The notes under the pieces: model-generated
The model's database searches: none
What the model was told of the DNA's origin: nothing
Seen by the model: the letters and a program-made list of their open reading frames with translations, nothing else
Position numbers and translations under genes: made by a program
Shown: positions 1-7,024 of the stretch, one piece after another
How the letters are laid out: each line of letters opens with the position of its first letter
How positions within the stretch are numbered: position 1 is the first letter of the stretch
Source of the DNA: Nitriliruptor sp040882075
GTDB lineage: Bacteria > Actinomycetota > Nitriliruptoria > Nitriliruptorales > Nitriliruptoraceae
Assembly (NCBI RefSeq): GCF_040882075.1
Contig: NZ_JBBEBZ010000092.1
Location: 50,519-114,518, forward strand
DNA length: 64,000 nucleotides
Direction of reading: 5' to 3'

Positions 1-1
1 G

Positions 2-958
2 ATCGAGGGCTCGTGGAACACCGGTCGCGACGAGGAGGGTGGCAACAAGGGCTACAAGCCCCGCACCAAGGGCGGCTACTTCCCCGTCCCGCCGATGGAT
101 CACCACACCGACCTGCGTTCGGAGATGGTCCACAACCTCGAGGCGTTCGGGATCGCCACCCAGCTGCACCACCACGAGGTGGGCTCCGGTGGTCAGGGTG
201 AGATCGGCATCGAGTTCGATCGCCTCGCCACGATCGCCGACAAGCTGATGACGTTCAAGTACGTCGTCAAGAACACCGGTGCTGCGGCAGGCAAGACGGT
301 CACCTTCATGCCGAAGCCCATCTTCGGCGATAACGGTTCCGGGATGCACTGCCACCAGTCGCTGTGGAAGGACGGCGAACCGCTGTTCTTCGACGAGTCC
401 GGCTACGGCCAGCTCTCCGACATCGCACGCTGGTACATCGGCGGCCTGCTCGCACACGCCCCGTCGGTGCTCGCGTTCACCAACCCGACCACCAACTCCT
501 ACCGCCGCCTGGTGCCGGGCTACGAGGCACCGGTCAACCTCGTCTACTCGGCCCGGAACCGCTCGGCCGCCGTGCGCATCCCGATGTCGGGGGACTCGCC
601 GAAGGCCAAGCGCATCGAGTTCCGCGTCCCCGACCCCTCGTCGAACCCCTACCTCGCCTTCGCGGCGATGCTGATGGCCGGGCTCGACGGTGTCCGCAAC
701 AAGATCGAGCCGGCCGACCCGGTCGACAAGGACATCTACGACCTGCCGCCCGAGGAGCTGCTCGGCCTCCCCTCGGTGCCGCGTTCGCTCGAGGAGGCCC
801 TCCAGGGCCTGCAGGACGACCACGAGTTCCTGCTCGAGGGCGGCGTCTTCACCGAGGACCTGATCGAGACCTGGATCCAGTACAAGATGGACGCCGAGGT
901 CGCGGCCATCGCCCTCCGGCCGCACCCGCACGAGTTCGAGCTCTACTACGACATCTGA
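2..958 (+). CDS. glnA: Glutamine synthetase type I, GlnA1-like (5' truncated)
   Basis: Makes glutamine from glutamate, ammonia and ATP as a cytosolic dodecamer. The window opens inside the gene; 318 C-terminal residues are present, about two thirds of the usual 470-480. The reading frame shows the ATP/metal-binding stretches expected of the family: PPMDHHTDLR near the window start, a hexa-region MHCHQSLW, and the NPTTNSYRRLVPG loop. The tyrosine that GlnE adenylylates in beta-type enzymes lies in the motif IYDLPPEE; its codon is 737-739, so this enzyme should respond to GlnE (inference from family knowledge). GlnE is encoded at 9113-12133 and a second glutamine synthetase beside it. The last 24 bases of the gene recur at 2657-2681, which suggests that the 3' end is an integration target. 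Confidence 0.95.
   Translation: MEGSWNTGRDEEGGNKGYKPRTKGGYFPVPPMDHHTDLRSEMVHNLEAFGIATQLHHHEVGSGGQGEIGIEFDRLATIADKLMTFKYVVKNTGAAAGKTVTFMPKPIFGDNGSGMHCHQSLWKDGEPLFFDESGYGQLSDIARWYIGGLLAHAPSVLAFTNPTTNSYRRLVPGYEAPVNLVYSARNRSAAVRIPMSGDSPKAKRIEFRVPDPSSNPYLAFAAMLMAGLDGVRNKIEPADPVDKDIYDLPPEELLGLPSVPRSLEEALQGLQDDHEFLLEGGVFTEDLIETWIQYKMDAEVAAIALRPHPHEFELYYDI
935..958 (+). repeat. Left copy of glnA 3'-end direct repeat (attL-like)
   Basis: These 24 bases, from TTCGAGCTC to the stop codon TGA, are repeated at 2657-2681 with a single inserted T. Homology stops exactly at the glnA stop codon: the left copy continues TTCGCAACC, the right copy GCGTTCGTC. A duplicated gene 3' end flanking foreign-looking DNA is the usual mark of site-specific integration. 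No experimental evidence is available. Confidence 0.7.
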
Positions 959-974
959 TTCGCAACCGAACGAC

Positions 975-1019
975 GAAACAGCCCCTGACCTGCGGAAACG
1001 CAGGATCAGGGGCTGTTTC
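975..1019 (+). terminator. Strong hairpin terminator after glnA1
   Basis: A 20-base left arm (975-994, GAAACAGCCCCTGACC...) pairs with 999-1019 around a GAAA tetraloop; one unpaired A interrupts the right arm. The arm ends in GTTTCC rather than a long U tract. It lies 17 bases after the glnA stop. Part of the left arm (985-999) is also one of the element's subterminal repeats, so this terminator probably came in with the element; a second hairpin at 2761-2792 may be the original glnA terminator. Confidence 0.85.
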
Positions 1020-1184
1020 CGTTGGCCAGAAATTCAGGACCCCAAGGCATTCGTCACCATGATCATGCTCGAACGCGGCGGGCTCGCCCCCGAGCTGCCC
1101 TGGAAGACCGCGTCATGACCCACGGCACCGACAGTTGTCCCATAAATGGCACCCTGACCTGCGCTTATGCAGGAGGTCGACTAG
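1020..1184. other. Gene-free stretch between the glnA terminator and the ATPase upstream repeats
   Basis: No complete gene seen. A short plus-strand frame at 1029-1118 reads like protein (ending LAPELPWKTAS, then stop) and could be the 3' remnant of a lost gene, but it is too short to identify. At 1152-1163 the 12 bases CCCTGACCTGCG repeat those at 983-994 and begin a small hairpin (CCTGC, loop GCTTAT, GCAGG). These echoes of the terminal repeats support a patchwork origin for the left end of the element. Confidence 0.35.
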
Positions 1185-1253
1185 CGTGCAGGCAATTACT
1201 CAATTTAGATCTAGGCAATCATTCGATTTTTTGACAGGCAATCGCTAGAGTTA
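1185..1253 (+). repeat. Three tandem 23-bp phased repeats upstream of the ATPase gene
   Basis: The heptamer AGGCAAT occurs at 1190, 1213 and 1236, exactly 23 bases apart, followed each time by T/C and an AT-rich end (ATTTA, ATTTT, AGTTA). The units are 1185-1207, 1208-1230 and 1231-1253. The last unit begins with TTGACA (1231-1236), a consensus -35 hexamer, and ends five bases before the ATG at 1258. A period of about two helical turns suggests cooperative protein binding: an operator for self-regulation, or iteron/recombinase arm sites. The function is inferred only. Confidence 0.6.
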
Positions 1254-1257
1254 GGCC

Positions 1258-2508
1258 ATGCCCGCCTACCTCCCCCGCATCACTGATCAGGAGCTCGCCA
1301 CACGACTCCAGGTCATGGGCGCTGTCCTGATCGAGGGACCGAAGGCCTGTGGCAAGACCGCCACAGCCTCGCAGGTCGCCAAGACCATCGTCCGGTTCGA
1401 CGAGGACCCCACTGCACGCGCACAGGTCTCGCTCGACCCGCAGGCACTCTTCAAGGGCGAGCCCCCGATCCTGTTCGACGAGTGGCAGCTCGAACCCGAC
1501 ATCTGGAACCGCGTACGCCGCCAGGTTGACGACCGAAGCGAGAAGGGCCAGTTCATCCTGACCGGGTCGGCCCGACCGCGAGACGACGCCAACCGCCATT
1601 CGGGCGCCGGACGCTTCTCGGTCATGCAGATGCGCCCGATGAGCCTCTTCGAGTCCGGCCACTCGAACGGTCAGATGTCACTCACCGCACTCCTGGAGGG
1701 CGAGAAGCAGACCGGGCTTGGCACGCATCTCACCTTTGAGGAGCTCCTCAAACGGATCGTGGTGGGCGGCTGGCCCGAGCTCGTCCATGCCGACGAGGAG
1801 TTCGCCCGCAACTGGCTCGACGACTATCTACGTCAGGTAATCGAGGTGGACATTCCCGAGATGGGACACCGCCGCAACCCCAGCAACTTGGCCCGCCTCC
1901 TTGAATCGCTCGGACGCGGAGTTGGTCAAGCCGTGAAGCTCAGTGAACTCGCCAAGGATGTCGGGGGTGAGTCCGGTCCGATCGCCCACGAGACCCTCAC
2001 CGGCTACCTGGACGCACTCGACCGCCTCAAGCTCACTGACGACTCGCCCGCTTGGCGACCACACATGCGCTCCCGCACGCGCCTGCGTACCGCCCCCGTC
2101 CGCTACTTCGTGGACCCGTCCCTCGCCACGGCTGCGCTCAACATCGGAACCACCGAGCTGCGAGCCGACCCTCTGGCAACCGGCTTCCACTTCGAAGCAC
2201 TCGTCGTCCGCGACCTGCGGATCTATTCGCAATTGCATCGCGGCCAAGTCGACTCCTGGCGCGACGCCAACGGCAGCGAAGTCGACGCCATCGTGACTGG
2301 GCGCGACAACAAGTGGGCCGCGTTCGAGATCAAGCTCAACCCTCGCGACGTCGACGCCGCCGCCGCCGCTCTCCTCCGGTTCGCAGCCAACGTGGACACC
2401 TCGCGACATAAGGAGCCGGCCTGCCTCGGCGTCATTACAAGCACCGGTGCTGGCGGCCGCCGCGAGGACGGCGTCCACGTCATCCCGATCGGCTGCCTAG
2501 GTCCGTAG
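1258..2508 (+). CDS. AAA_14/DUF4143 family ATPase with PD-(D/E)XK-like C-terminus
   Basis: A 416-residue ATPase. Walker A is GPKACGKT (27-34), Walker B ILFDEW (71-76), and an arginine-type sensor stretch ILTGSARP follows. The C-terminal third has the pattern E341-V-D343 ... E357-I-K359, which resembles the restriction-nuclease-like fold described for DUF4143 proteins. Members of this family are common accessory ATPases whose role is mostly unknown; some behave like selfish or defence-linked genes. Here the gene is alone between two copies of the glnA 3' end. ATG is chosen because the upstream phased repeats and a TTGACA hexamer end just before it. That spacing leaves no room for a clear ribosome binding site, so the message may be leaderless. 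Codon use is less GC-extreme than its neighbours (CTA, TTG and TCA codons occur), consistent with transfer. Confidence 0.85.
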   Translation: MPAYLPRITDQELATRLQVMGAVLIEGPKACGKTATASQVAKTIVRFDEDPTARAQVSLDPQALFKGEPPILFDEWQLEPDIWNRVRRQVDDRSEKGQFILTGSARPRDDANRHSGAGRFSVMQMRPMSLFESGHSNGQMSLTALLEGEKQTGLGTHLTFEELLKRIVVGGWPELVHADEEFARNWLDDYLRQVIEVDIPEMGHRRNPSNLARLLESLGRGVGQAVKLSELAKDVGGESGPIAHETLTGYLDALDRLKLTDDSPAWRPHMRSRTRLRTAPVRYFVDPSLATAALNIGTTELRADPLATGFHFEALVVRDLRIYSQLHRGQVDSWRDANGSEVDAIVTGRDNKWAAFEIKLNPRDVDAAAAALLRFAANVDTSRHKEPACLGVITSTGAGGRREDGVHVIPIGCLGP

Positions 2509-2519
2509 GCGCCCTCCGA

Positions 2520-2608
2520 GATTCCGCAGGGATTCCGCAGGAGATCCCTTCGAGGCCAAAATCAGCCGACTTCGGCCAACCGCCAGAATCGACGTTTCCG
2601 CAGGTCAG
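2520..2608 (-). repeat. Right-end subterminal repeats, three inverted copies of CCTGCGGAA(A/T)C
   Basis: GATTCCGCAGG occurs twice in perfect tandem (2520-2530, 2531-2541) and GTTTCCGCAGGTCAG once at 2594-2608. The last is the exact 15-base reverse complement of 985-999 at the left end. One copy on the left and three inverted copies on the right, all inside the outer direct repeats, look like recombinase or transposase binding sites. A short palindrome AACACC/GGTGTT (2641-2658) adjoins the right direct repeat. Confidence 0.55.
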
Positions 2609-2656
2609 ACCGTGCTTTCCGGAGATGACCGACACCGGCCAACACCCCTTCCGGTG

Positions 2657-2681
2657 TTCGAGCTCTACTTACGACATCTGA
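2657..2681 (+). repeat. Right copy of glnA 3'-end direct repeat (attR-like)
   Basis: Twenty-five bases that match the glnA end at 935-958 with one inserted T (CTACTTACG against CTACTACG). The insertion breaks the reading frame, so this copy cannot encode the glnA end. Sequence after it (GAGCG...) probably represents the original DNA downstream of glnA. Confidence 0.7.
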
Positions 2682-2752
2682 GCGTTCGTCCGTCCGCGCA
2701 GGTGCTTGGCCGCCTCTGAGCGCTCGCGACCGAGCGACATCTGAGCGCTCGC
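2677..2752 (+). repeat. Three nearby copies of TCTGAGCG(C/T)TCG
   Basis: The 12-mer occurs at 2677-2688, 2716-2727 and 2741-2752. A longer match, CGACATCTGAGCG, occurs at 2672-2684 and 2736-2748 and includes the last bases of the glnA end. The repeats suggest slipped replication or repeated integration and excision at this site. No gene was found in 2509-2925. Confidence 0.5.
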
Positions 2753-2760
2753 ACGCGATG

Positions 2761-2792
2761 CGGCCGCCCGGGCTCCGGCTCGGGCGGCCGCC
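2761..2792 (+). terminator. Hairpin, possible original glnA terminator
   Basis: GCGGCCGCCCGGGC (2761-2774) pairs with GCTCGGGCGGCCGC (2779-2792) around a TCCG loop, with one G-T pair. No U tract follows, which is usual in very GC-rich genomes. If the element at 935-2681 is removed, this hairpin lies about 80 bases behind the glnA stop. Confidence 0.6.
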
Positions 2793-2925
2793 CCGTGTCT
2801 CGGCTGCGCGTCGCTTCGCCACCTCGTGGCTCCGTGCGGGAGCCGACGGGTCGTTCGGCCGGTGCGGCCTCCTCGGTTCGCCGGCCGGTCGGTGCGACGA
2901 TGGCGCACCCGTCCGAGGAGCCCCG

Positions 2926-3159
2926 GTGTACGACATCAAGGTGACGACCACCCCCGGTTCCCTGCGCGCCGTCCCGAAGCGAGAGGACGCAGCGCTCGAC
3001 GAGGTGATCGGTCGGGTGCGTGAGCGCGGCGGCCAGCGGACGCCGGACGAGGTCTACGCCCAGCTCCTGCGTGAGGTGAAGGTCGCCTTCCCGGCGGGCT
3101 TCTTCCCGAACGGCACCCGGCTCCGTGACGTGGCCCACGACATCGCGGAGGCGTCCTGA
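2926..3159 (+). CDS. Small conserved-looking hypothetical protein (77 aa)
   Basis: No family recognised. The GTG start at 2926 is chosen for the GAGGAG five bases upstream. The protein begins MYDIKVTTTPGSLRAVPKR and is rich in charged residues with helical character (DEVIGRVRERGGQRTPDEVYAQLLREVK). There is no signal peptide or membrane segment. It ends eleven bases before the DUF2332 gene, so the two are probably cotranscribed. Confidence 0.6.
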   Translation: MYDIKVTTTPGSLRAVPKREDAALDEVIGRVRERGGQRTPDEVYAQLLREVKVAFPAGFFPNGTRLRDVAHDIAEAS

Positions 3160-3170
3160 CGCCACCCGAC

Positions 3171-4319
3171 GTGGAGGACGACGGACGGTCCATCGGCTCC
3201 GAGGCCGTCGTCGGAGCGGGACCACCAGGGACCGACCCGTCGCGTGGCGCGTCGGTTCCCCCGCCGGTCGAGCAACCCGAGCGCCTCGTCGCCTGGCAAC
3301 TGATCGGTCAGGCGCGCGCCTGCCAGGTCATAGGGTCGCCGCTCTACGCCCACCTGCTGACGACGGCCGCCCAGGACGTCCTCGGCGGCGGACCGCTCGC
3401 GGATCTGCTGGTCCCCCGGGTGCGGCCGGGCCGCGGTGACGCCGCCGGGCTACGCCTGATGGCAGCGGTCCACCGGCTCGTGCTGACGCGTCGAGCCACG
3501 AAGCTCGCCACCCACTTCCCGAGCGTCGGCGGCACGCCCGACCTCGGCACCGCGGGCGCCACGTTCCTCGACGCGATCACCGACCACCTCGAGGTGCTGC
3601 GCGTGGACGTCGAGCGGCCGTGCCAGACCAACGAGGTCGGGCGCGCGGCCGGCCTCGTGGTGGGCCTGCTCGCCTGCAGTGCGATCACGGGCCTTCCTCT
3701 CGCCATCCGGGAGGTGGGGGCTGCGGCTGGGCTGAACCTCAGGCTGGATCACTGGCGCTACGAGCTCCCGGGCGACACGATCGTCGGCGACCCCGACGGC
3801 GAGGTGGTACTCGCCGGCCGTTGGCGCGCACCGGTCCCCCACGCCGACCACGGCTTCCGGGTCGTCGACCGGCGCGGCTGCGACCGCAACCCCATCGATC
3901 CGACGACCGCCGAGGGCCGCCTCGCCCTGTCGGCCTCCGTCTGGGCCGACCAGCCTGCCCGCTTCGAGCGGCTCGGCGCAGCCCTCCGCACCGCCGCACG
4001 TGTGCCCGCCACCGTCGACGCGGCGTCCGCAGCAGCCTGGACCCGCGAGCACGTCACCCCCGCCGCCGGTCGGGTGACCGTCGTCTACCACTCGATCGTC
4101 GAGGAGTACCTCGAAGCGGACGAGCGCGCGGCCTTCCACCGAGCGGTCGAGGCGGCCGGCGCCGCAGCCACGGAGGAGGCGCCGATCGCGTGGCTTCGCA
4201 TGGAACCCTCGAGCGAGCTCCGCCACCACGCGGTCAGCCTGCGCCTGTGGCCGCACGCACCCGAACTCCGCCACCTCGCCACCACCGGCGCCCACGGCGA
4301 CGACGTCACCCCCCGGTGA
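3171..4319 (+). CDS. DUF2332 family protein
   Basis: A 382-residue member of the actinobacterial DUF2332 family, whose function is unknown. The family signature is visible in the centre: a hydrophobic helix followed by LAIREVGAAAGLNLRLDHW, then a C-terminal stretch with VYHSIVEEYL and WLRMEPS. DUF2332 proteins are usually about 330-350 residues; here about 35 extra N-terminal residues rich in Gly and Pro precede the conserved part, so a later start is possible. GTG at 3171 follows the small gene by eleven bases. The fold has been compared with methyltransferases, but no activity can be assigned from this sequence. Confidence 0.8.
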   Translation: MEDDGRSIGSEAVVGAGPPGTDPSRGASVPPPVEQPERLVAWQLIGQARACQVIGSPLYAHLLTTAAQDVLGGGPLADLLVPRVRPGRGDAAGLRLMAAVHRLVLTRRATKLATHFPSVGGTPDLGTAGATFLDAITDHLEVLRVDVERPCQTNEVGRAAGLVVGLLACSAITGLPLAIREVGAAAGLNLRLDHWRYELPGDTIVGDPDGEVVLAGRWRAPVPHADHGFRVVDRRGCDRNPIDPTTAEGRLALSASVWADQPARFERLGAALRTAARVPATVDAASAAAWTREHVTPAAGRVTVVYHSIVEEYLEADERAAFHRAVEAAGAAATEEAPIAWLRMEPSSELRHHAVSLRLWPHAPELRHLATTGAHGDDVTPR

Positions 4320-4358
4320 CCGGCGCCGACGGCGCAGCGGATAGCCATGGACGCCACC

Positions 4359-4880
4359 TCAGTCGCTCGGCGGCCGCCGGGTCGACCAACGGAGCCACCC
4401 GAGACCGACGCCGGCGCCGAGCGCCAGGAGTCCGGGGACGATGCCCGAGAGGTGGGTGCCGAGCAGCGCGTCCAACGACCAGCTACCGGGACCGGCCGTC
4501 GCGAGGGCCCACGCGACGGCGATGAGGTAGCCGTTCAGCTCCCAGCCCTTGCGGACCGACCAGAAGCCGTTGTCGTCGTTGTTGACCAGGGCCGCGACCG
4601 TCATGGTCCCGATGACCGCCGCCGAGGCGAGCGGCGTGAGGAACCCGATGGCGAGCCCGAGCCCACCCGCGATCTCGCTGGTACCGGCGAGGATGGCGGC
4701 GACCTTGCCGTCACCGAACCCGAGGGAACGGAACCATCCAGCGGTCCCGGCCAGCCCGCCCCCGCCGAACCAGCCGAACAGCTTCTGGAAGCCGTGGAGG
4801 CTGAGTCCGACCCCGACCAGCACCCGGAGCAGCAGGAGCCCGGCATCCACGGCCGTCGGGTCGGCCTCGAGGGTCATCAT
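4359..4880 (-). CDS. DoxX family membrane protein
   Basis: A 173-residue integral membrane protein with four predicted helices and the DoxX pattern LLLLRVLVGVGLSLHGFQKLFGWF near the N-terminus. DoxX relatives are small membrane proteins, some tied to thiol or oxidative-stress functions; the substrate here is unknown. The start ATG overlaps the stop of the preceding kinase fragment (4877-5032), so translation is likely coupled. It is the last gene of a minus-strand run that starts at 6852. Confidence 0.85.
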   Translation of the reverse strand: MMTLEADPTAVDAGLLLLRVLVGVGLSLHGFQKLFGWFGGGGLAGTAGWFRSLGFGDGKVAAILAGTSEIAGGLGLAIGFLTPLASAAVIGTMTVAALVNNDDNGFWSVRKGWELNGYLIAVAWALATAGPGSWSLDALLGTHLSGIVPGLLALGAGVGLGWLRWSTRRPPSD

Positions 4881-5032
4881 CGAGCGTCCTGGACCGTCGG
4901 GAGGGTGAGCGCGAAGCAGGCACCCTCGTCCTGTTCGCGGTAGGTGAGGGAGCCGCCGTTGGCGCGGGCGAGTTCGGTCGCGATGGACAGGCCGAGGCCG
5001 TACCCCGGTCGGGACACGCCGAACCGTGGCAT
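4877..5032 (-). pseudogene. Orphan C-terminal fragment of a sensor histidine kinase (51 codons)
   Basis: The frame encodes only the last part of a HATPase_c domain: a G2-box GYGLGLSIATELARANGG followed by SLTYREQDEGACFALTLP, the end of a typical kinase. H-box, N-box and sensor parts are absent and the upstream DNA encodes an unrelated membrane peptide. Its ATG overlaps the stop of that peptide (TGATG) and its own TGA overlaps the DoxX start, so it sits as a coupled small cistron. It is most likely a deletion remnant, but the intact frame and overlaps leave open a reused small protein. Without the N-box Asn it cannot be a working kinase. Confidence 0.7.
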
Positions 5033-5175
5033 CAGCCGCGGAGGATCCCGATGAGCCAGAAGGCGATCAGCAGCGCAACGATCACCGCCGCGATACCACC
5101 GGCCCAGCTCGTGATGATCTTGTTCATGAAGCCACGGGCCTCGTCGGTGTCGGAACCTGCGTTCGGGTCCACCAC
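5032..5175 (-). CDS. Small single-span membrane protein (47 aa)
   Basis: A 47-residue protein: a short acidic N-terminus (VDPNAGSDTDEARGF), then a strong transmembrane helix (AGGIAAVIVALLIAFWL) ending ILRG. GTG at 5175 is selected because GGAGG lies six bases upstream; an internal ATG 16 codons later is an alternative. The stop overlaps the ATG of the kinase fragment. The family is not recognised. Such peptides can be subunits or regulators of membrane complexes, here possibly with DoxX, but this is a guess from position. Confidence 0.6.
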   Translation of the reverse strand: MVDPNAGSDTDEARGFMNKIITSWAGGIAAVIVALLIAFWLIGILRG

Positions 5176-5236
5176 GGTCGATCCTCCATCACCGGTCGTT
5201 CCGGCGTCGGGTGCGGGTGCTCGGACGTGCGGTCGG

Positions 5237-5947
5237 TCAGGCGGCCGGGGAGACCCACGCGGCGGGTGGGACGAGCGCTGCGGGCGTGATCTCGTCGACG
5301 ACCAGGTCGGCATCGTCGAGCTGCGAGGGCTCGAACACGCCGCGGACGATGGCGACGGTGTAGGTGCCGGCGGCTCGGGCGCTCGCCAGCCCGATCGGCG
5401 TGTCCTCGACGGCGGTGCACCGGGACGCCGGGACACCGAGCGCGGCGGCCGCGGCCAAGTACGGCGCGGGGTCCGGCTTGTGGTCCTCGACGTCATCGGC
5501 ACCGACGATCGCCGTGACGAGGTCGCGCAGGTCCTCGCGGTCGAGGCAACGCGACACGTGGGAACGCGTCGACGACGAGGCCACCGCGACGGGGACCCCC
5601 TCCGCGACGAACGCGCGCAGCGTCGCCACGACGTCGGGGAACAGGCGGAGCTCGGCGTCGAAGGTCGCGCCCGCCTGCTCACGAAGCTCCGCGCGGAAGC
5701 TGTCGACGTCGCCGAGATCCCCGCGGGCGGAGAAGTGGTCGAACCCTGCGGGCCACGCACGACCGATGATGGCGGCGTGATCGGCGGCGGTGACCTCGAT
5801 ACCTCGGCGTGCGAGGACGTCGCGCCACACCCGCGCCGAGAGGGTCTCGGTGTCGGCGAGCGTGCCGTCGCAGTCGAAGATGACCCCGGCGGGCAGGTCG
5901 CGGTGACCCTCCTGCACGCCGTCGAGCGAGGAGCCGGCGACACGCAT
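5237..5947 (-). CDS. HAD-superfamily hydrolase, beta-phosphoglucomutase-like
   Basis: A 236-residue HAD phosphatase or phosphomutase. Motif I is IFDCDGTLADTE with the nucleophilic Asp near residue 21; motif II is VAVASSSTRSHV; the Lys region is EDHKPDPAPYL; motif III is CTAVEDTPIGLASARAAG. The small helical cap between motifs I and II fits subfamily I. The exact substrate (sugar phosphate, glycolate phosphate or similar) is not readable. ATG at 5947 overlaps the stop of the upstream alpha/beta hydrolase (TGATG), so the two are translated together. Confidence 0.9.
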   Translation of the reverse strand: MRVAGSSLDGVQEGHRDLPAGVIFDCDGTLADTETLSARVWRDVLARRGIEVTAADHAAIIGRAWPAGFDHFSARGDLGDVDSFRAELREQAGATFDAELRLFPDVVATLRAFVAEGVPVAVASSSTRSHVSRCLDREDLRDLVTAIVGADDVEDHKPDPAPYLAAAAALGVPASRCTAVEDTPIGLASARAAGTYTVAIVRGVFEPSQLDDADLVVDEITPAALVPPAAWVSPAA

Positions 5948-6852
5948 CAGCCGGTCCGCCTTGGATCGGCCGAGATCGGGACCTGGGCCCCGGCACCGGT
6001 ACCTGCGAGGGCCACGATGGCGCGCGCGACGGCCAGCGGGTCCTCCTCGTGGACGAAGTGACCCGCCCCGGGGATGGGCACCAGGGTCGCGTCGAGGTCG
6101 TGCGCGACCCGAGCCGCGAGGTGGAACGGGGTCGCCGGGTCCTCCTCCCCCCACACCACGGCGGTCGGGACGCGCATGCGGTGCGAGCCCTCGTGCTCGC
6201 GGCGCAACCCGGTCCGGGACCGGAACCGTCGGATGCTGTGATCGATGACGGCCCGGCGCGACAACCCCCGGTAGTAGCGCAACCACGCCGACGGGTTGGC
6301 CGAGATGGCGGCGGCGTAGGTGTCGATGACCTCGTCGGTGAACGGTTCACGGACGACCGACGCAGCGCGCACCGTGGCAGCGACCAGCGGCCGGGAGGCG
6401 AAACGGAAGGCCAGCTCCGGTGCGATCGGGATGTTGAGCAGCGGCACGTGCCACGAGGCACGCAGATCGAGCTGCCGGAAGGGCGAGGACATCGTCACCA
6501 GGGCCCGCACCAGGCCGGGGTGGCGGAACGCCGTCGCGACGGCGACGGCACCGCCCCAGTCGTGGCCGACGAGGACGGCCTTGCGGACGTGCAGGTTGTG
6601 GATCAGCTGGCTGATCTCGTCGGCCAGCGTCTGCGGGTCGTAGCCGCCACGCGGTGCCTCGGACCGACCGAAGCCCTTCAGATCGGGGGCCACGACGCGG
6701 TAGCCCGCATCGACGAGCAGCGGAGCCACGCGACGCCAGGACGAGCCGTCTTCGGGCCAGCCGTGGAGGAGCAGCGCGAGATCGTCCCCGTGGCCGAGCG
6801 CGCGCACGAAGAACCGGGTCTCGCCACCCGAGACGTAGCCCTCACGCCACAC
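5947..6852 (-). CDS. Alpha/beta hydrolase, epoxide-hydrolase-like
   Basis: A 301-residue alpha/beta-fold hydrolase. The oxyanion region is LLLHGWPEDGSSWR; the nucleophile elbow is GHDWGGA, with Asp as nucleophile, as in epoxide hydrolases and haloalkane dehalogenases; the late catalytic region ends with PGAGHFVHEEDP carrying the His. Asp rather than Ser at the elbow argues against an esterase. The substrate is unknown. GTG at 6852 has GGGAGGG a few bases upstream. First gene of a five-cistron minus-strand run with HAD, a small membrane peptide, a kinase remnant and DoxX. Confidence 0.88.
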   Translation of the reverse strand: MWREGYVSGGETRFFVRALGHGDDLALLLHGWPEDGSSWRRVAPLLVDAGYRVVAPDLKGFGRSEAPRGGYDPQTLADEISQLIHNLHVRKAVLVGHDWGGAVAVATAFRHPGLVRALVTMSSPFRQLDLRASWHVPLLNIPIAPELAFRFASRPLVAATVRAASVVREPFTDEVIDTYAAAISANPSAWLRYYRGLSRRAVIDHSIRRFRSRTGLRREHEGSHRMRVPTAVVWGEEDPATPFHLAARVAHDLDATLVPIPGAGHFVHEEDPLAVARAIVALAGTGAGAQVPISADPRRTG

Positions 6853-7024
6853 GAAGCCCTCCCGGACCGTCGCACCGTTGCTGCCGCGGATCCCACGGCG
6901 TCGATCGCGCCGACCGCAGGTCGTGCACGATGGTCCGAGCGTAGGGGTCCGGTCGGCTCGTAGGCTGTACCGCTCCCCGGCCGACCGCCCGTCCGTCGGC
7001 TCGCTCGACCCGACTGGAACGTCC

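Larger units (their letters stand above)
935..2681 (+). mobile_element. Candidate mini integrative element in the glnA 3' end, carrying one ATPase gene
   Basis: About 1.75 kb lie between two copies of the last 24-25 bases of glnA. Seen directly: outer direct repeats (935-958, 2657-2681); an inner 15-bp inverted pair (985-999 with 2594-2608); further copies of the core CCTGCGGAA(A/T)C, in inverted orientation, at 2520-2530 and 2531-2541; three 23-bp phased repeats at 1185-1253; and one gene, an AAA ATPase with a nuclease-like tail. The stretch before that gene is clearly more AT-rich than its surroundings. No integrase or transposase is present, so the element would depend on a recombinase supplied elsewhere, be a decayed remnant, or use the ATPase/nuclease itself. 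An alternative is a chance duplication of the glnA end by recombination. Confidence 0.45.

Noticed and set aside
1185..1253. CRISPR array
   Set aside because: Only seven bases are conserved, spacers would be 16 bases, and no cas genes are present. The regular 23-base period fits protein-binding repeats better.
2562..2951. 129-codon minus-strand frame downstream of the ATPase gene
   Set aside because: Arg/Ala/Gly-rich, no ribosome site or motif, and it crosses the direct repeat and terminator hairpin.
5051..6061. 336-codon plus-strand frame over the HAD gene
   Set aside because: Shadow of the HAD and hydrolase genes, whose catalytic motifs are clear on the minus strand.
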